From Lineus longissimus (lineage: Eukaryota; Nemertea; Pilidiophora; Heteronemertea; Lineidae), in the NCBI RefSeq assembly GCF_910592395.1, contig NC_088323.1:10773501-10837500 (forward strand): a stretch of 64,000 bases of DNA, written 5' to 3'. Positions within the stretch are counted from its first letter, which is position 1, and each line of letters opens with the position of its first letter. This document shows positions 63,516 to 64,000 of this stretch, in pieces. The notes beneath the pieces are model-generated. The model did not search any database. It had not been told where the DNA came from and saw nothing but the letters and a program-made list of their open reading frames with translations. The position numbers were made by a program, and so were the translations under genes.

Positions 63516-64000
63516 CGTCGTCCGTTAGCAGGGCACGTTTCGTAACTGTTAGAGCTATTGAGTTGAAACTTGGTACACATGTACCCTTATGTAATGACAC
63601 CTGGGAGACTAAGTTTCGGTCCGATTCGTTTCATGGTTTGGCCACCAGGGGGCCAAACGTTAAAAGTGAAAATATGCAATATCTCCCTTAATGGTAGTCG
63701 GGAAATTTTGAAAAAAATATGGTAGGTACTTCTAGCAAAGGTGCATCATATATCCTCCGGGTTTTTGATTTGACCTCCTTTTCAAGGTCACAGAGGTCAA
63801 ATGGTGTAAATTGGCCGTTAGGATGTAACGATGGCACGTTTCTAAACTGCAATGACTATTGATACCAAATTTGGTACACATTTACCCCTTAGTCAGGTGA
63901 TCTCAGGGACCGAAGTTTGGTCCAATATGATTCACCACTTGACCACCAGGGGGCAAAATCCAAAAACCTTAAAAATGTGGTTATTCCTTAACTTCTTGCC
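63432..64000 (+). repeat. CTCF-motif/DR3 tandem repeat family, member D, running off the window
   Basis: It begins with a hairpin (AGCTCACCTCTTAGCAGAGG, continuing TGAGCT), then GTGGCGTCCGTCGTC and a GTC run (63475-63520). Units start near 63533 and 63832. CTCF-like motifs lie at 63639-63654 and 63940-63954, and AGGTCA-cag-AGGTCA at 63785-63799. Its second unit is nearly the same as the second unit of member B (30168 onward). Confidence 0.85.

Overview
The window looks like nuclear DNA of a marine invertebrate animal. There are spliced exons with GT-AG borders, no bacterial-style operons, and a dense load of metazoan transposons: BEL/Pao, Ty3/gypsy with an envelope gene, DIRS-like, CR1/Jockey-like LINE, piggyBac, PIF/Harbinger and Merlin. 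The species cannot be named from this. Nearly everything recognisable is a mobile element or a gene carried by one. The best spliced gene models are a Myb/SANT-like gene (43665-48533, minus), a three-exon cysteine-rich gene (39023-40171, plus) and a DUF3987-like gene (10602-12461, minus).

1-15636: old, mostly non-coding DNA. It holds a broken Harbinger-type Myb-like gene (2614-4048), a decayed Tudor-like fragment (4256-4586), members of a tandem repeat family carrying a CTCF-like motif and nuclear-receptor half-sites, a LINE tail, the DUF3987-like gene, a broken Merlin transposase (12948-13728), and an array of small GAGTG/CACTC palindromes (14325-14835).

15637-26016: a nest. A piggyBac element with TTAA ends contains a broken LINE, and the LINE contains a probable solo LTR (TSD GTAAG). 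The piggyBac 5' region contains a 1577-bp non-autonomous element built from alternating CAGTG and CAGTCA words. 26629-27743 is a foldback element made of two opposed arrays of a GCCTT unit.

29800-43500: more of the CTCF-motif family. A Harbinger transposase relic is split by a young, intact BEL/Pao retrotransposon (31831-37585; 1714-aa polyprotein, 216-bp LTRs, TSD CCTTG, tRNA-His-like primer site). The cysteine-rich gene follows, flanked by a 60-bp inverted repeat.

43500-64000: the Myb/SANT-like gene is interrupted by an internally deleted DIRS/PAT-like element (45052-48263) whose removal rejoins the reading frame exactly. Next is a 12.4-kb Ty3/gypsy element (48811-61242) with gag, a UAG between gag and pol, a pol ending in a chromodomain, an F-like envelope gene and a further overlapping frame. 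Its right LTR holds a second copy of the CAGTG/CAGTCA element with a 2-bp target duplication. The end contains a Harbinger-like MITE, a BEL C-terminal fragment and another CTCF-motif repeat running off the edge.

The strongest candidates for something undescribed are the CAGTG/CAGTCA element, the CTCF-plus-DR3 repeat family, the Ty3 LTR in which a duplicated R-like segment borders a putative intron, and the GCCTT foldback. All calls were made by eye; no database search was run.
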